Numbered from the stretch's first letter, positions 43,841 through 52,564 are shown. The stretch is DNA of 64,000 nt from Acidobacteriota bacterium (GCA_016125275.1 WGMB01000002.1:317231-381230), one strand, 5' to 3'. Numbers and translations: made by a program. The notes: a model not told the origin generated them from the sequence alone.

Positions 43841-45229
43841 ATGCCCGACGATCGCTTCCGGATTGAACACGACTCCATGGGCGAGGTGAAGGTCCCAGAG
43901 GACGCCCTCTACGCCGCCCAGACCCAGCGCGCTGTCGACAATTTTCCCGTCAGCGGCATCCGTTTTCCGCGCACCTTCATTCGCGCTCTCGGAGCCATCA
44001 AGGGAGCCGCCGCCTACGTGAACTCCGAGCTGGGTTTCTTGGAGAGCGGCGTCTCGGAGGCCATTCAGGCCGCCGCCCTCGAAGTCGAACAGGGCAAGCA
44101 TGACCGGCACTTCCCAGTGGACGTGTTCCAGACCGGGTCGGGCACCTCGACGAACATGAACGCCAACGAGGTGATCGCCACCATCGCCTCCCGCAAGCTC
44201 GAGCGTCCCGTTCACCCCAATGACCACGTCAACATGGGCCAGTCGTCCAACGACGTGATCCCCACGGCGATCCACGTGGCCGCCTACTTCGAGGTCACCG
44301 AGACCCTGCTGCCCGGCCTCGATCACCTGCACAAGGCGATCGAGCGCAAGGCTTCCGCCGTCGATCACGTGGTCAAAACCGGCCGCACGCACCTGATGGA
44401 CGCGCTGCCGATCCGCATGAGCCAAGAGCTCAGCGGCTGGGCCGGACAGATCGAGCAAGGCATTGACCGCGTGCGCGGCGCCCTGCCCCGCATCGCTTCC
44501 CTGGCCCAGGGCGGCACCGCGATCGGCACCGGCGTCAACGCCCACAAGCAGTTCGGCAGCCGGGTGGCCAAGCGGCTGCAGGAGAAGACGCGGCTGCCCT
44601 TTGTGGCCAGCAAGAACTACTTCGTGAGCCTGTCGAGCCAAGACGCCGCGGTGGAGTTGTCCGGCCAGATGAAGACCGTGGCGGTCAGCTTGATGAAGAT
44701 CGCCAACGACCTGCGCTGGATGAACTCGGGCCCGCAGGCCGGCTTGGCCGATATCGCACTGCCCTCGCTGCAGCCGGGCTCGTCGATCATGCCGGGCAAG
44801 GTCAATCCGGTCATCCCGGAGGCGGCCTGCATGGTCTGCGCGCAGGTCATCGGCAACGACTCCACCATCACGGTGGCGGGTCAGGCCGGCAACTTCCAGC
44901 TCAACGTGATGCTTCCGGTGGTGGCCCACAACCTCCTCGAAAGCGCGCGGCTGCTGGGCAACGTGGCGCGCCTGCTCGCCGACAAGGCCATCGAGGAGTT
45001 CACGCCGAACGAGGCCCGCGTCTCCGACCTGGTCGAGAAGAATCCCATCCTGGTGACGGCCCTCAACCCCGTGATCGGCTACGAAAAGGGTGCCGCCATC
45101 GCGAAGAAAGCCTACAAGGAAGGCCGCAAGCTCAAGGACGTGGCGCTCGAAGAAACCGAGCTGACGGCCGAAGAGCTCGACCGCCTGCTCGACTCCCGCA
45201 AGATGACCGAAGGCGGCATCGCGAAGTAG
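43841..45229 (+). CDS. fumC: Class II fumarate hydratase
   Basis: 462 residues, standard for fumarase C of the TCA cycle (fumarate + water to malate). ATG 43841. Signature GSSIMPGKVNPVIPE (catalytic Ser loop) lies at ~residue 315. Substrate-site motifs are QTGSGTSTNMNANEV (~100-115), GQSSNDVIPTAIHV (~130-143) and TGRTHLMDALPI (~185). Class II type, so no iron-sulfur cluster and stable in oxygen. The frame upstream of 43841 is open but overlaps the previous gene and is not coding. Confidence 0.95.
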   Translation: MPDDRFRIEHDSMGEVKVPEDALYAAQTQRAVDNFPVSGIRFPRTFIRALGAIKGAAAYVNSELGFLESGVSEAIQAAALEVEQGKHDRHFPVDVFQTGSGTSTNMNANEVIATIASRKLERPVHPNDHVNMGQSSNDVIPTAIHVAAYFEVTETLLPGLDHLHKAIERKASAVDHVVKTGRTHLMDALPIRMSQELSGWAGQIEQGIDRVRGALPRIASLAQGGTAIGTGVNAHKQFGSRVAKRLQEKTRLPFVASKNYFVSLSSQDAAVELSGQMKTVAVSLMKIANDLRWMNSGPQAGLADIALPSLQPGSSIMPGKVNPVIPEAACMVCAQVIGNDSTITVAGQAGNFQLNVMLPVVAHNLLESARLLGNVARLLADKAIEEFTPNEARVSDLVEKNPILVTALNPVIGYEKGAAIAKKAYKEGRKLKDVALEETELTAEELDRLLDSRKMTEGGIAK

Positions 45230-45341
45230 CCGGAGAGGAAGACAAGGGGCGGGACGGGCCCGCGCCCCCGGCGGGGGAAGTGGTATGAGAGATAAGAAGG
45301 CTCCCCCGGCTGCATGATTTGCAGGCGGCGCGCCGCTCGGT

Positions 45342-45378
45342 GGGCCGGTCTCGGCCGACGCTCGATGAGCGCCGGCCC
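45342..45378. terminator. Two-stem hairpin in the convergent gap between fumC and the Nudix gene
   Basis: Outer arms GGGCCGG / CCGGCCC and inner arms CGCTC / GAGCG form one nested structure. It lies between two convergent genes (gap 45230-45423), where a bidirectional terminator is expected. There is no T-run on either side. Nothing else is seen in the gap. Confidence 0.45.
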
Positions 45379-45423
45379 CCGCCGCTCGCCCGTTGGAGAC
45401 CTCTTGGGCCGGAACTGTTTCGG

Positions 45424-45975
45424 CTAGTCGGTGAGGGCGGCTTCCAGCCGCTCTCGCGCGGCGTGCAGAGCGGCCAGCCCCATGCCGTCGCGAAACTCCC
45501 CCGCTTGGATCATCGCCTGCAACTCCGGGTAGCTCGTCAGCCGCAGCTCGATGCGCTCGGTCTTCTCGAGCCTTTGCGGCCCCGCTTCGAGCTCCGTCGC
45601 CAGCACCACATGGCAGACTTCGTCGGCTAGTCCGCAATAGGTGACGAAGTCGCCCACCTTCTCCAGCCGGCCGGCGCGGTAGCCGGTCTCCTCCAGCAGC
45701 TCGTCGCGGGCGGCTTCCACCGGGTCGCGGCCGCCCGTACCACCGCCGGGCAGCTCGAAGTTGTAGCCTTTCGAGGGGTAACGGTACTGCCGAATGATGG
45801 GAATGCGCCGATCAGGGGTCACCGCCACGACCATCACCGCGTCGGCCACCGAGAGGTAGGTGTACTCGAAGCGGTGCCCGTCGTCGACCGCTTCGACGTC
45901 GTCCTGCACCAGACGAATCCAGCGATTTTTGAAAACAATTCGTGAGCTGACTGTTCGAAACGGAGGATCAGGCAT
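45424..45975 (-). CDS. Nudix hydrolase, ADP-ribose pyrophosphatase-like
   Basis: 183 residues. The Nudix box is GGGTGGRDPVEAARDELLEE followed by TGY (~residues 75-98), preceded by IPIIRQYRYPSKGYNFELPG, which is typical of ADP-ribose/nucleotide-sugar pyrophosphatases. The box departs from consensus: the first glutamate is missing and RE has become DE, while the metal-binding EE pair is kept. It cleaves nucleoside diphosphate derivatives. Divergent from the bactofilin gene. Confidence 0.85.
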   Translation of the reverse strand: MPDPPFRTVSSRIVFKNRWIRLVQDDVEAVDDGHRFEYTYLSVADAVMVVAVTPDRRIPIIRQYRYPSKGYNFELPGGGTGGRDPVEAARDELLEETGYRAGRLEKVGDFVTYCGLADEVCHVVLATELEAGPQRLEKTERIELRLTSYPELQAMIQAGEFRDGMGLAALHAARERLEAALTD

Positions 45976-45997
45976 CCGGCGGACCTCAAGGCCCAGT

Positions 45998-46003
45998 TAT
46001 ACT
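45998..46003 (+). promoter_or_regulatory. -10 element TATACT for the bactofilin gene
   Basis: TATACT, five of six matches to consensus, lies 28 bases before ATG 46032 in the divergent gap. No clear -35 element is seen. A weak ribosome site (GAAGGCGAG) follows. Confidence 0.4.
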
Positions 46004-46031
46004 AGAGGGGCTTTCACGAAGGCGAGAATTC

Positions 46032-46577
46032 ATGTGGGGACGTAAAGACGACGGCGGCGCTGCGCCGACTTCGACGCCAACTCCGACCGAAACGGCTGTG
46101 CCGCGGCCCGCGCCGCGACCGCCGACCTCGTCGGGCTCCATACCTGCGGTGGCTCCCGCGAAACCAGCCGTCGATCGCAAAGGGGGACAGGCCTTGATCG
46201 GTAAGTCTTTGAAGGTGAAGGGAACGATCACCGGCCACGAGGACCTCTACGTGGATGGCGAGATCGAAGGCACGGTGGAGCTGGAAGAAAACAGCCTCAC
46301 TGTCGGCCCCAACGGCAACGTCAGCGCGGACGTCAAGGCGCGGGACATCACCGTGCTCGGACGTCTGACAGGTAACGTAAAGGCCGGCGAGCGCATCGAA
46401 ATTCGTAAGACCGGATCTCTCGAAGGCGATCTGACCACCAGTCGGATCGTCATCGAGGACGGGGCGGTATTTCGTGGCAGCATCGACATCGTCAAGGCCG
46501 ACGGCGGCTCGGCGGGCTCCCGGGCCGGCGTCAAGCCGCAAACCGTTGCCAAGCCGAACGGCGGCGGCAGCGAGTAA
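46032..46577 (+). CDS. Bactofilin (polymer-forming cytoskeletal protein)
   Basis: 181 residues. A proline-rich disordered N-terminus (1-50) is followed by a right-handed beta-helix core (~52-155): ALIGKSLKVKGTITGHEDLY, VDGEIEGTVEL, DITVLGRLTGNVKAGERIEI, RKTGSLEGDL and IVIEDGAVFRGSI. A disordered C-terminal tail ends it. Bactofilins polymerise without nucleotide into sheets or filaments beneath the membrane and direct peptidoglycan shaping. A methyltransferase and a TPR protein follow and may share its transcript. Confidence 0.93.
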   Translation: MWGRKDDGGAAPTSTPTPTETAVPRPAPRPPTSSGSIPAVAPAKPAVDRKGGQALIGKSLKVKGTITGHEDLYVDGEIEGTVELEENSLTVGPNGNVSADVKARDITVLGRLTGNVKAGERIEIRKTGSLEGDLTTSRIVIEDGAVFRGSIDIVKADGGSAGSRAGVKPQTVAKPNGGGSE

Positions 46578-46620
46578 GCGAAGCTTGATTCCCGTTCGGC
46601 GGAAAGGGGCCGCCTAGCCA

Positions 46621-47298
46621 GTGCTCGACTTCCTGCGCAATGCGATTCACCGCAGGGAGGGCGGCGCGGAGCCTTCCGACGCACAGCCCCGAGCCGCGGT
46701 TGTACGCCCGGCTTCGCAGGCCCTCCTACGGCGCCGCAGCAACGGTCTGCGGCACTTCTTCGAGACAATGCCGTCGAGCGGGAATCGCGAGATCCTCGAC
46801 CTGGGCGGCATCAGCGAAGCCAACGTTCAGTTCCTGAGCGGCCACGGCGGCAAGATCCACACGGTCGACTTGATCGACTGCTACGACAGCGGAGCGGCTT
46901 CGGCCAGCGCCGAGCGCTACTCGCTCGAAGCCGCGCACGGCTTCGTGGATCGCTACTTGAACTTCGCTCGGACGCAGTTCGACGCCATCCTGGCCTGGGA
47001 CTCGCTCGAGTTCCTGGATTCCGACGCACTGCACATGACGGTGCCCCGGCTGGCGGAGATCCTGCGGCCCGGCGGCGTGCTGCTGGCGTTCTTCCACACG
47101 CAGGCGCGCGGCGAAACGGTACCGCTGCACCGCTACTCCATCCAAGGCGTCGACGAGCTCGCGCTGGCGCCGCGCAAGGAGCGGTCCATGCCAAACACGT
47201 TCAACAATCGCAGCCTCGAGCGCCTCTTCCAGGACTTCGATTCGGTGAAGTTCTTCCTCACGCGCGACAACCTGCGGGAGGTCATCGTCACACGATGA
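46621..47298 (+). CDS. Class I SAM-dependent methyltransferase
   Basis: 225 residues from GTG 46621. Motif I is divergent (EILDLGGISEANVQFLSGHG), the strand-2 acidic residue is in HTVDLIDCYDS, and the post-motif FDAILAWDSLEF and LRPGGVLLAFFH are clear. Substrate unknown. It sits 43 bases after the bactofilin gene and overlaps the TPR gene by 4 bases (ATGA), so the three probably form an operon. Confidence 0.75.
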   Translation: MLDFLRNAIHRREGGAEPSDAQPRAAVVRPASQALLRRRSNGLRHFFETMPSSGNREILDLGGISEANVQFLSGHGGKIHTVDLIDCYDSGAASASAERYSLEAAHGFVDRYLNFARTQFDAILAWDSLEFLDSDALHMTVPRLAEILRPGGVLLAFFHTQARGETVPLHRYSIQGVDELALAPRKERSMPNTFNNRSLERLFQDFDSVKFFLTRDNLREVIVTR

Positions 47299-48275
47299 AG
47301 CGGCTGGCCCTGTTGCTGCTGGCGGCGAGCATGCCGGCCTGGAGCGGGCCGGCCGAGGAGAAGGTGGCCGCCGGCAACGACCACTACTTCAACCTCGAAT
47401 ACGACGAAGCCCTGCGGGACTACTACCAGGCTCTCGATCTGGGCGGGCCGAGCGCGAGTGTGTGGAACCACATCGCCACCACGCTGCTCTATGCCGAGCT
47501 CAACCGGCTGGGCAAGCTCGAAACCAGTGCGTTTCGCGGCGACAACGACTTCTTGGGCTGGGAGAAGCCGGAGCCCGACCCCAAGCGCATCGAGGCGTTC
47601 CGGGGGGCCTTGTTCGAAGCGCGGAGACTGGCGGAGGCCACCCTCGCCAAGAAGCCCAAAGATCGCGAGGCGCTGCTGGCGCTTTCCGCCAACTACGGGC
47701 TCGAGGCCAACTACCAGTTCATGATCGACAAGTCGTACTTCGCCGCCCTGCGCAACGGCAACAAGGCGCGCGACTACGCCGAGCAGGTGATCAAGCAGGA
47801 CCCCGGCGTGGTCGACGCCTACCTGGTTCCGGGCGTCCAGGAGTACGTGATCGGCAGCCTGCCCTGGGCGGTCCGAACGCTGGTCTCGGTGGGCGGCATC
47901 CACGGCGACAAGGAGCGCGGCGTCGAGTGGGTGACGCGCGTCGCCGACCGCGGCCGCTCGCTGCGCAACGAGGCGCGCGTGCTGATGACGCTGGTGCACC
48001 GGCGCGAGAGCCGCCCGCTCGAAGCCGCCCGCGTGCTCGAAGGCCTCATCGAGGACTTTCCACGCAACTACGTGCTGCGGCTGGAGCTGGGCTCGATGTA
48101 TCTGGATGCGGGCGAGAAGAAGCAGGCCCTGGAGGTCTTCCGCACTGCCGACCGCATGGTTCGCAACGACGAGAACCGGTATGCCCGTATGCCGGAGCGG
48201 CTGCGCAAGGCGCTCGGCCGCAAGATCGAGGAGCTCGTCGAAGAGCTGTCTCAAACCCAAGCGCGGGCGCAGTAG
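47295..48275 (+). CDS. Secreted TPR protein
   Basis: 326 residues with a short signal peptide (RLALLLLAASMPAWSG). Several TPRs occur: GNDHYFNLEYDEALRDYYQA near residue 30, NYVLRLELGSMYLDAGEKKQ near residue 255 and others between. ATG 47295 overlaps the methyltransferase stop. Role is unknown, perhaps an envelope scaffold with the bactofilin. Confidence 0.8.
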   Translation: MKRLALLLLAASMPAWSGPAEEKVAAGNDHYFNLEYDEALRDYYQALDLGGPSASVWNHIATTLLYAELNRLGKLETSAFRGDNDFLGWEKPEPDPKRIEAFRGALFEARRLAEATLAKKPKDREALLALSANYGLEANYQFMIDKSYFAALRNGNKARDYAEQVIKQDPGVVDAYLVPGVQEYVIGSLPWAVRTLVSVGGIHGDKERGVEWVTRVADRGRSLRNEARVLMTLVHRRESRPLEAARVLEGLIEDFPRNYVLRLELGSMYLDAGEKKQALEVFRTADRMVRNDENRYARMPERLRKALGRKIEELVEELSQTQARAQ

Positions 48276-48294
48276 TTTTTTCCCGCCACTTTTT

Positions 48295-48321
48295 TGTCGA
48301 TGCCGGCGGCGCGTGAGCGTC
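48295..48321 (+). promoter_or_regulatory. Probable ECF42-type promoter (TGTCGA - 17 bp - CGTC)
   Basis: TGTCGA at 48295-48300 is followed after exactly 17 bases by CGTC at 48318-48321. As I recall, ECF42-group sigma factors recognise TGTCGA in the -35 and CG(A/T)C in the -10 region. It lies 56 bases before the first DGPF gene and upstream of the sigma gene, so it would make the operon self-activating. A T-rich stretch just before it may end the preceding TPR transcript. Confidence 0.65.
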
Positions 48322-48376
48322 GTCCTTGTCAGAGGAGACCGGACCCGCGCGTGGCGCGAGTCTGGGGAAAACTACG

Positions 48377-48736
48377 ATGCGCTATCTGTGCTTGATCTAC
48401 GCCGATGAATCCAAGGCCGCCGAGATGACGCCCGCCGAGGGCGAGCAGATCATGGCGGCCTATCTCGACTTCACCCGCGCCGTGCAAGAGGCGGGAGTCT
48501 ATCTGGGCGGAGAGCCCTTGGAGCCGGTCTCCATGGCCACGACCGTGCGAGTCCGAAACGGGAAGATGCACGCCACCGACGGCCCGTTCGCCGAAACCAA
48601 GGAGCAGCTCGGCGGCTACTACATGCTCGACTGCGAGAACCTGGATGAGGCGCTGAAGTGGGCGTCGCAGATTCCGGCGGCGCTGGACGGCTGCATCGAG
48701 GTGCGGCCGATCATGGAGCTGAATCTGCCAAGGTAA
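48377..48736 (+). CDS. YCII-related (DGPF-type) protein 1
   Basis: 119 residues from ATG 48377, with GGGGAAA upstream. It carries the DGPF motif (HATDGPFAETKEQLGGYYML), a YCII ferredoxin-like fold, and starts MRYLCLIYADESKAAEM. DGPF proteins are the constant neighbours of ECF42 sigma factors, thought to help sense or respond to the same signal. First of three tandem paralogues. Confidence 0.88.
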   Translation: MRYLCLIYADESKAAEMTPAEGEQIMAAYLDFTRAVQEAGVYLGGEPLEPVSMATTVRVRNGKMHATDGPFAETKEQLGGYYMLDCENLDEALKWASQIPAALDGCIEVRPIMELNLPR

Positions 48737-48750
48737 GGGACGAGGCTCCG

Positions 48751-49128
48751 ATGCAATTCGCGTTGCTGATCTGGTTCGACGAAAGCGAAGTCCGGGAGCG
48801 CTCGCCCGAGGAGGGCCTGCGCGTGCTGCAGCAGTGTTCGGACCACAACCACGAGTTGCTCGCGCAGGGGCTCTTCCTCTCGGGAGCGCCCCTGCTGCCC
48901 AGCGCGACGGCTCTGGCCTACAATGCCGCCGGCGAAGGGATCTTCTCCGACGGGCCTTTCGCGGAGACCAAGGAACAGTTGGCCGGTTTCTACATCCTCG
49001 ACTGCAAGGACCGCGCCGAGGCCCTGGAGATCGCCGAGCACATCATCGACGCCCAGGAGAACTTTCGGGGCGGCATCGAGATTCATGAGTCGATCGGAGT
49101 GATGGGCGAATGCATTACGTGTTTCTGA
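48751..49128 (+). CDS. YCII-related (DGPF-type) protein 2
   Basis: 125 residues from ATG 48751, 14 bases after the first. The DGPF motif is intact (FSDGPFAETKEQLAGFYILD), and the N-terminus is MQFALLIWFDESEVRE. Its 3' end overlaps the next gene by 19 bases. Similarity to protein 1 around the motif is strong, so the two look like a tandem duplication. Confidence 0.86.
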   Translation: MQFALLIWFDESEVRERSPEEGLRVLQQCSDHNHELLAQGLFLSGAPLLPSATALAYNAAGEGIFSDGPFAETKEQLAGFYILDCKDRAEALEIAEHIIDAQENFRGGIEIHESIGVMGECITCF

Positions 49129-49499
49129 TCCATCACGAGCCCGAAGGCTCGGCCGACGACGACCTGGAGCGGCGCCACGAAGCGTTCCTCGCCCGGCAGC
49201 GCGAGGAGGGCCGCTTCGTAGCCTTCGTTCAACTCGACCAGCCGAGGGAAACCCTATTCCTCCGCAAGCCGGGCAAAGGGGCGAAGGCGGCCTTGACCCA
49301 GGGTCCGCAGGCCGAGGCCAAAGTCCGCCTCACCGGCGTGCTGGTGCTGCAGTGCAGCGGACCGGAGGAGGCCCGCGCCTTGGCCCTGGACCTGCCCGCG
49401 GCCCAGGACGGCGCGCCGGTGGAGGTGCGCCCGGTGTTCGACTTGGCCGCGGCCGTCCGGGGCCAAGGCTTCGGTCCGTATCCGTTGAACGTGCCGTGA
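49110..49499 (+). CDS. YCII-related protein 3, diverged
   Basis: 129 residues from ATG 49110. The fold resembles proteins 1 and 2 (MHYVFLIHHEPEGSADDD), but the DGPF motif is replaced by QGPQ (LTQGPQAEAKVRLTGVLVLQ). It overlaps the sigma factor gene by 4 bases (GTGA), so the translation of the two is probably coupled. Loss of the motif suggests a different role from the other two. Confidence 0.82.
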   Translation: MHYVFLIHHEPEGSADDDLERRHEAFLARQREEGRFVAFVQLDQPRETLFLRKPGKGAKAALTQGPQAEAKVRLTGVLVLQCSGPEEARALALDLPAAQDGAPVEVRPVFDLAAAVRGQGFGPYPLNVP

Positions 49500-50761
49500 G
49501 CGAAACGGCCACGCCGCAAAGAGCCGTCGAGCTCGTCTTTCGGGAGGAGTCCGGCGCCATTCTGTCGACTCTCATCCGCGTCTTCGGCGACTTCGACCTG
49601 GCCGAAGAGGCGATGCAGGACGCCTTCGCAGAGGCTCTCGACCACTGGCCGCGCGAGGGCGTCCCCCTCAATCCGGCCGCCTGGATCACAACCGCCGCGC
49701 GCCGCCGCGGCATCGACCGCATCCGCCGCCGCCGTACCCGCACCGACAAGCAGGACGAGGTGGCCCACCATATTCCCACCCACCAAGAGCCTGACGTGCC
49801 CGAGGACTTCCATCCGCTCGACGACGACCCGCTGCGGCTGATCTTCACCTGTTGCCACCCGGCGCTCAAGATCGACGCCCAGGTCGCCCTCACGCTGCGG
49901 ACGCTGGGCGGGCTAACAACGCCGGAGATCGCCCGGGCGTTTCTGTGTCCCGAACCCACGCTGGCCCAGCGCATCGTGCGGGCCAAGAAGAAGATCAGCT
50001 CGGCGCGCATCCCTTACCGCGTGCCGCCGCCGGAGCTGCTGGGCGAGCGGCTCCCGGCCGTGTTGGCGGTGGTCTACCTAATCTTCAACGAGGGCTACGC
50101 GGCCACCGCCGGCGACGGGCTGATCCGCCGAGAGCTCTGCACGGAATCCATCCGCCTGGCGCGGACCCTGGCCCGGCTGATGCCGCAGGAGCCGGAGACG
50201 CTGGGGCTGCTGGCTTTGCTGCTGCTGCAGGACTCCCGCCGGGAGGCCCGCGTGGGGCCGGCCGGCGAGCTCATCACGCTCGAAGAGCAGGACCGCTCGC
50301 TGTGGGACCGAGCGGCGATCGTCCAGGGCGTCGACGCGCTCGAGCGCGCGATGCGCTTTCGCAAGGCCGGCCCTTACCAGGTGCAGGCCGCCATCGCAGC
50401 CTGCCACGCACTGGCCGGGTCGGCGGATCAGACCGACTGGCGGCAGATCGTGCTGCTCTACGGCCGCCTGGAGCAGTTACGGCCCTCGCCGGTGGTTGCG
50501 CTGAACCGTGCGGTGGCGGTGGCGATGGCCGAAGGGCCGGCCGCCGGGCTGGCGCTGGTGGATCGGCTCGCCGCCGACGGCCGCCTGGAGGAGTACTACC
50601 TGCTGCACGCCGCCCGGGCGGACCTGCTGCGGCGGCTGGGGCGCGGCGAACCGGCCGCCTCGGCCTACCGGCGGGCGCTCGAGCTGACCGCCAATCCGGC
50701 GGAGCGGGACTACCTAGAACGGCGGTTGTCCGAGTGCGCCGCGCTGTCCTCCCAAGGCTGA
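49496..50761 (+). CDS. ECF42-type RNA polymerase sigma factor with C-terminal TPR-like extension
   Basis: 421 residues from GTG 49496. Region sigma-2 lies at ~10-80 (FGDFDLAEEAMQDAFAEAL; TAARRRGIDRIRRRR), and sigma-4 at ~120-180 (LTLRTLGGLTTPEIARAFLC). Then a long helical extension follows, with LAVVYLIFNEGYAATAGDGL and repeats such as LNRAVAVAMAEGPAAGLALV. There is no anti-sigma factor nearby. In this group the extension is thought to control activity. The upstream DGPF genes and the matching promoter support the assignment. Confidence 0.92.
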   Translation: MSETATPQRAVELVFREESGAILSTLIRVFGDFDLAEEAMQDAFAEALDHWPREGVPLNPAAWITTAARRRGIDRIRRRRTRTDKQDEVAHHIPTHQEPDVPEDFHPLDDDPLRLIFTCCHPALKIDAQVALTLRTLGGLTTPEIARAFLCPEPTLAQRIVRAKKKISSARIPYRVPPPELLGERLPAVLAVVYLIFNEGYAATAGDGLIRRELCTESIRLARTLARLMPQEPETLGLLALLLLQDSRREARVGPAGELITLEEQDRSLWDRAAIVQGVDALERAMRFRKAGPYQVQAAIAACHALAGSADQTDWRQIVLLYGRLEQLRPSPVVALNRAVAVAMAEGPAAGLALVDRLAADGRLEEYYLLHAARADLLRRLGRGEPAASAYRRALELTANPAERDYLERRLSECAALSSQG

Positions 50762-50773
50762 TGCTGCTACGCT

Positions 50774-51049
50774 ATGCGTCTGTTCCGGATGCTTGACGCT
50801 CCGGCCGTCTACGCTATGCCGCGCCGCCTCGTCTATCTGGCTCTGATCGCCCTGGCGATCCTGCACCAGGACTTCTTCTTCGCCGACGACGCGACGATCG
50901 TGCTCGGCTTTCTGCCGATCGGCCTCGCCTACCACGCCCTGTACTGCGTGGCCACGGCCGTCGTGTGGCTGCTGGCCATCCGCTATGCCTGGCCGCACGA
51001 GCTGGTGGCGTTCGCCCGCGGAGACGATCCGCCCCGCCGAGAGGAATGA
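50774..51049 (+). CDS. DUF3311 small membrane protein
   Basis: 91 residues, two membrane helices (PRRLVYLALIALAILHQD and VLGFLPIGLAYHALYCVATA). DUF3311 proteins are almost always paired with a following SSS symporter, as here, and are thought to be accessory subunits. It overlaps the symporter start by 4 bases (ATGA). Most relatives begin at the MPRR (ATG 50816), so that start is possible; the longest frame from 50774 is given. Confidence 0.78.
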   Translation: MRLFRMLDAPAVYAMPRRLVYLALIALAILHQDFFFADDATIVLGFLPIGLAYHALYCVATAVVWLLAIRYAWPHELVAFARGDDPPRREE

Positions 51050-52563
51050 CCCAGCTCATCTTGATGCTCGTCTACCTGGGCCTGTTGCTGGGCCTGGGGG
51101 TCTTCTCCAGCCGCCTCTATCGCGGTACGGCCCAGGACTACTACCTGGCCAGCCATTCGATCGGGCCGGTGCTGCTGCTGCTGACGATCTTCGGCACCAC
51201 CATGACGGCCTTTGCGCTGGTAGGCTCGAGCGGAGAAGCCTATGCGAGCGGCATCGGCGTCTTCGGCATGCTGGCGTCCTGGTCGGCGCTGGTGCACGTG
51301 GCCGTCTTCTTCTTCGTCGGCATTCGGCTGTGGGCGCTGGGCAAGCGCCACGGTTATTTGACCCAGATTCAGTTCTTCCGCGACCGCTTCGAGAGCGACG
51401 CCCTGGGCCTGCTGCTGTTTCCCTTGCTGGTCGGCCTGGTGGTGCCCTATCTGCTCACCGGCTTGATGGGCGCCGGGGCGGTGGTGCGGGCGCTGACCGC
51501 CGGAGCGCTGCCCGGCGTCTTCCCGGCCACCGCCGGGGCGGTACCGCCCTGGGTGAGCGCCCTGGTGGTTTGCGGCGTGGTGCTGGCGTACATCTTCTTC
51601 GGCGGACTGCGCGGCGCCACCTGGGCCAACGCCTTCCAGACCGTCGTCTTCCTGCTCACCGGTCTGGCGGCGTTTGTGCTGATCTCGACCGAGTTGGGCG
51701 GAGCCGAAGCCGCCACGCGCGCGGTCATCGAAGCCCACCCGGAAAAGCTGATGCGGTCCGGCGCCCTCGATCCGCTCGACTTCTTCCTCTACGGGCTGAT
51801 CCCTCTCTCGGTCGGAACCTTTCCACACGTCTTTCAGCACTGGCTGACGGCGCGCTCGGCCGAGACCTTTCGGCTGTCACTGGTGGCGCATCCGCTGTTC
51901 ATGATCCTGCTGTGGCTGCCCTGCGTGCTGGTGGGCGTTTGGGCCACGGCGGCGCTGATGCCCGACGGCTCGCTGGTCGTCCCTGTGCCGCACCCGCCCA
52001 ACACCGAGTTGGCCACGATGGTGGAGAAGCTGACGACGCCGCTGGTGGGAGGCGTGCTCGGGGCGGGCATCCTGGCCGCCATCATGTCGTCTCTGGACTC
52101 GCAGTTCCTGGCCCTGGGATCGATCTTCGCCAACGACATCGTGGCCCACTACGTACGGCACGACCGCGTGGACGATCAAGCCCGGGTGGCCTTGGGGCGC
52201 GCCTTCATCCTGCTCGTCGTCGGCGCGACCTACGGGCTGTCGCTGCTGGAGCCCCGGTCGGTGTTCGCGCTGGGCGTTTGGTGTTTCTCCGGCTTCTCGG
52301 GCCTGTTCCCGCTGATCGTCGCCGCGTTGTACTGGCGCCGGGCCACACGGGCCGGAGCGATGGCTTCGGTTGTCGTCACCGGCGCGGTCTGGTTCGCGCT
52401 GTTCCGGGCCAGCGGCTATGGCGCGGAGCCGCACTATGAGTTCTTGGGGATGATGCCGGTGGCCTCGATCGTCGCCGCCGGCGCCCTCAGCGTCATCGCC
52501 GTATCCCTGGCCACGAAGCCGCCGGGCGAGGCGACTCTGCGAAAATTCTTTCCGCAGGCCTGA
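51046..52563 (+). CDS. Sodium:solute symporter paired with DUF3311
   Basis: 505 residues with ~13 membrane helices. Family motifs include LTIFGTTMTAFALVGSSGEA, GLMGAGAVVRALTAGALPG, FGGLRGATWANAFQTVVFLL and GAGILAAIMSSLDSQFLALG (sodium-site serines). The DUF3311/SSS pair is usually linked to import of small organic acids or similar solutes. ATG 51046 overlaps the DUF3311 stop. The next gene starts two bases after its stop and may share the message. Confidence 0.88.
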   Translation: MTQLILMLVYLGLLLGLGVFSSRLYRGTAQDYYLASHSIGPVLLLLTIFGTTMTAFALVGSSGEAYASGIGVFGMLASWSALVHVAVFFFVGIRLWALGKRHGYLTQIQFFRDRFESDALGLLLFPLLVGLVVPYLLTGLMGAGAVVRALTAGALPGVFPATAGAVPPWVSALVVCGVVLAYIFFGGLRGATWANAFQTVVFLLTGLAAFVLISTELGGAEAATRAVIEAHPEKLMRSGALDPLDFFLYGLIPLSVGTFPHVFQHWLTARSAETFRLSLVAHPLFMILLWLPCVLVGVWATAALMPDGSLVVPVPHPPNTELATMVEKLTTPLVGGVLGAGILAAIMSSLDSQFLALGSIFANDIVAHYVRHDRVDDQARVALGRAFILLVVGATYGLSLLEPRSVFALGVWCFSGFSGLFPLIVAALYWRRATRAGAMASVVVTGAVWFALFRASGYGAEPHYEFLGMMPVASIVAAGALSVIAVSLATKPPGEATLRKFFPQA

Positions 52564-52564
52564 C

